A stretch of DNA of 64,000 bases from J027 sp034437655 (GTDB taxonomy: Bacteria; Chloroflexota; Anaerolineae; Aggregatilineales; J027). The notes beneath the pieces are model-generated. The model worked only from the letters and a program-made list of their open reading frames with translations. It was not told where the DNA came from and did not search any database. Made by a program: the position numbers and the translations under genes. The stretch spans positions 11,669 through 75,668 of the forward strand of contig DAOTTU010000001.1 of NCBI GenBank assembly GCA_034437655.1. The letters run 5' to 3'. Positions 62,384-64,000 of the stretch are shown here, in pieces. Position 1 is the stretch's first letter; every line of letters begins with the position of its first letter.

Positions 62384-62489
62384 AACATCTCCAGACTTAT
62401 CAATCATGTGTCAAGTTCAGTCCGCAGCGATTATACCAGATGACACCACAGGTAAAATGATCATATTTAGCCGACCATCTACCCGCCCA

Positions 62490-62942
62490 TTAGCCCTTAT
62501 CCTCTTGCCATGCGCGGACGGTGTAGCCCTCACTATCATTCATGTGGACGTAGTAGAGTTGGTGGAAGCCTTCGGCGTAACTGGGGAGTTCCAGCCGTTT
62601 GGCAATACCCCCTACTGCCTCGTCTGGCACCCGATCAGCAATATCACGCTGGCGATTGCGCTCTATACAGTCAGTCATTACGGAACGGAAATAGTAGCCA
62701 ACAATCTCAAAACCTGCTTCTTGTGTGGGGAGGATATAACGCCGGCGGCCGCGGCGGGTGACATTGGTGTTGTCAATGACAAGGGGCTGTTTGGCCTCCA
62801 AACATGCCTTGAACAGGATTTTCTCACGATGGCGCGAGCGGAGCATGTCGAGGTTAATACGCATGTGTGTGCGGAAGAATCGTTCTTTATAGAAAGTAGA
62901 TTTCCCGCTAGCTGGAATACCAATAAAAATTATGCATTGCAT
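62490..62942 (-). CDS. P-loop kinase of the polynucleotide-kinase-like AAA_33 type
   Basis: A 150-residue P-loop protein: IFIGIPASGKSTFYKERF (Walker A) at residue 5, NLDMLRSRH, VIDNTNVTRRGRRRYI and an Arg-rich lid (CIERNRQRDIADRVP). The pattern resembles the kinase domain of T4 polynucleotide kinase and related small-molecule kinases. The substrate is unknown. GAAGG lies upstream of the ATG. Confidence 0.82.
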   Translation of the reverse strand: MQCIIFIGIPASGKSTFYKERFFRTHMRINLDMLRSRHREKILFKACLEAKQPLVIDNTNVTRRGRRRYILPTQEAGFEIVGYYFRSVMTDCIERNRQRDIADRVPDEAVGGIAKRLELPSYAEGFHQLYYVHMNDSEGYTVRAWQEDKG

Positions 62943-63036
62943 GACGGTGCGCCTTCACACATCATTGTCGTGGCGGTGTATGCGAACGATTGACTGCGAT
63001 TAGCGTACAGGTTGCTGCACCGTAATTTGACACGAC

Positions 63037-63085
63037 AAACGCCCTACCGGGGTATGAATTGTTCTCAACCACAACAGGGCGTTTT
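63037..63085 (-). terminator. Inverted repeat downstream of the HU gene
   Basis: AAACGCCCT and AGGGCGTTT (63037-63045 and 63076-63084) are exact inverted repeats about 30 bp apart, 40 bp after the HU stop. The long loop and short T-run make it a likely but imperfect terminator. Confidence 0.5.
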
Positions 63086-63124
63086 AGATCGTTAGTTGTC
63101 AAATCATGCAGGCGTTATCGCCAT

Positions 63125-63442
63125 TCAGTCGCCTTTCACGGCCCGTTTCAATGATGCACAAGCCGTAAAGGTTGGGCGCTTGGTGGCAGGGATCAGTAGT
63201 TTTTCACCAGTACGCGGATTCACACCATTACGTGCTTTGTACAGCTTACTTTCGAAGCTACCAAAACCTGTGATATTTACTTTCACATCGTTAGCGACTG
63301 CTTCGATGATGACCTCTAGCATCGCATCCAAAATACGCTTGGTTTCGGCTTTAGTTGCGTCGAGACGTTCAGCAACAAGGTCTACCATGTCAGTTTTAGT
63401 AAGGCGTTCGGCAGTTGCGGGGCGAGTTGCAGTAAGGACCAT
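63125..63442 (-). CDS. HU-family DNA-binding protein
   Basis: A 105-residue histone-like protein. The family signature VNITGFGSFESKLYKARNGVNPRTGEKL carries the DNA-bending arm; the N-terminal helices contain LTKTDMVDLVAERLDATKAETKRILDAM. The N-terminus is about 15 residues longer than E. coli HU. GAGGAG lies six bases before the ATG at 63442. The GFGSFE core is standard. Confidence 0.92.
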   Translation of the reverse strand: MVLTATRPATAERLTKTDMVDLVAERLDATKAETKRILDAMLEVIIEAVANDVKVNITGFGSFESKLYKARNGVNPRTGEKLLIPATKRPTFTACASLKRAVKGD

Positions 63443-63889
63443 GAGAAGACTCCTCAAGAATAGGAATGTACGGTCATAGAACTAGCAACATCATACCGCA
63501 TTTTCCTGTTTCAGGAAGCTAAAGTTGAAGAATATCAACCCACTCTAACGAGTATACAACTTCTCTGGAAGTTTCCGCACAGATGACGAGCTGGGCGTAA
63601 GTATCGACTGCGCAAAACTTATGGTATAATTTAGACATATATCGTTCAACATTGTTTCGTTTAGTGTTAGATTGTTCCATTTATTCAAACAATGTCTACC
63701 TATTCATCACGTTCAGGTTTAATTTATATATTTAGTAAAGTATAATTGCATATATTAAAATAAGTTGCCTTTGACTAATTTTGCTGGTACAATAACTTCA
63801 ACTATTTACACCGCTTTGCAGCCATAATCGCTACGCAGAAACACTGATTTTGGTTCACGTCTATTGCTAAAAAGATATGGTTGCGTTAT
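63443..63889. promoter_or_regulatory. AT-rich intergenic region with promoters on both strands
   Basis: Next to the HU start, TTCCTG-TTT-CAGGAA (63503-63517) is a 6-bp inverted repeat lying just upstream of a TATGAT hexamer on the minus strand, so it may control HU. Farther right, TTGCCT (63765-63770), a 17-bp spacer and TACAAT (63788-63793) with an extended -10 TG form a good rightward promoter. It reads towards the MITE and the next gene outside the window. The rest is AT-rich with no gene. Confidence 0.45.
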
Positions 63890-64000
63890 CAATACCTTCG
63901 CCAATTTTGAAATTTGGGTAGAACTCGCTGGAAAACGTGATGAATGGCGCGAAAATTGGGTTCACAAAAGCTCATGACGTATCAAATTTCCGCCAAAATG
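63890..64000. mobile_element. Second MITE copy (truncated by window end, inverted)
   Basis: Starts with the terminal repeat CAATACCTTCGCCAA and matches the reverse complement of 8882-8992 at 110 of 111 positions (the difference is at 63939). About 40 bases, including the other terminal repeat, should lie beyond the window. The base immediately left is T of GTTAT, so the duplicated target would be a string ending in GTTAT. Confidence 0.85.

Noticed and set aside
62384..62489. FMN or TPP riboswitch upstream of the NMT1-type transporter
   Set aside because: Only 106 bp are available, and no conserved riboswitch core could be seen.
1..64000. tRNA, rRNA, CRISPR array or prophage
   Set aside because: Intergenic gaps were read through on both strands; no cloverleaf, regularly spaced repeats or phage structural genes were seen.

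Overview
The window is a 64-kb piece of a chromosome from a phototrophic member of the Chloroflexota. It begins inside pufL, the L subunit of a type II (quinone) photosynthetic reaction centre. Reading inward on the minus strand, pufL is preceded by the light-harvesting genes pufA and pufB and by an alternative complex III (ACIII) operon, actABCDE. PufL, the B808-866-type antenna peptides and the fused ActB all look like the Chloroflexus/Roseiflexus versions. The AT-rich intergenic DNA, moderate GC, Tat and lipoprotein signals, and abundant TPR, PD40 and stand-alone receiver proteins also fit this phylum. I cannot place the lineage more precisely from sequence alone.

Layout. 1-8.5 kb (minus): actA-B-C-D-E, two small paralogous unknown genes, pufB-pufA, then pufL running off the window edge. 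This arrangement puts quinol oxidation and the photosystem in one gene block. 8.5-9.4 kb: long intergenic region with a complete 151-bp MITE-like element and operator-like palindromes that also occur upstream of pufB. 9.4-12.5 kb: fused ATP sulfurylase/APS kinase and a GT87-like membrane protein. 12.6-22.8 kb: an aromatic amino acid block (aroH, aroF, tyrA, aroA; then an LLM oxidoreductase and a GNAT protein; then aroE, aroC, a fused aroK-aroB and aroQ). It is headed by a leader peptide with a Trp/Phe/Tyr run followed by an intrinsic terminator, which is a classical attenuator layout. 23-25.6 kb: two TPR proteins. 25.6-32 kb: polA, a MazG-like gene, typA, a class II aldolase and a PAP2 phosphatase. 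32.1-36.7 kb (minus): a signalling cluster with a NarL-type regulator, a membrane GAF histidine kinase, three stand-alone receivers and a HEAT protein.

36.7-47.3 kb: glycosyltransferase, ilvD, three sugar-nucleotide genes, msrB, a SulP transporter, and an epimerase/UDP-sugar dehydrogenase pair. 47.5-52.2 kb: a Zn/Mn-type ABC transporter whose two permeases both carry extra cytosolic C-terminal domains and one of which has a six-cysteine insertion. 52.3-59.7 kb: aldo-keto reductase, PIN protein, small membrane protein, XRE regulator with a palindromic operator, a P1B-4 metal ATPase, a TolB/PD40 protein and a Dam-like methylase. 59.8-63.4 kb: NMT1-type ABC transporter, P-loop kinase and HU protein. 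The window ends inside a second, inverted copy of the MITE.

The observations most worth following are (1) the act-X-X-pufBAL cluster and its two unknown proteins, (2) the aromatic-codon attenuator, (3) the shared operator pattern upstream of both act and puf, and (4) the MITE pair. No tRNA, rRNA, CRISPR array or prophage was found.
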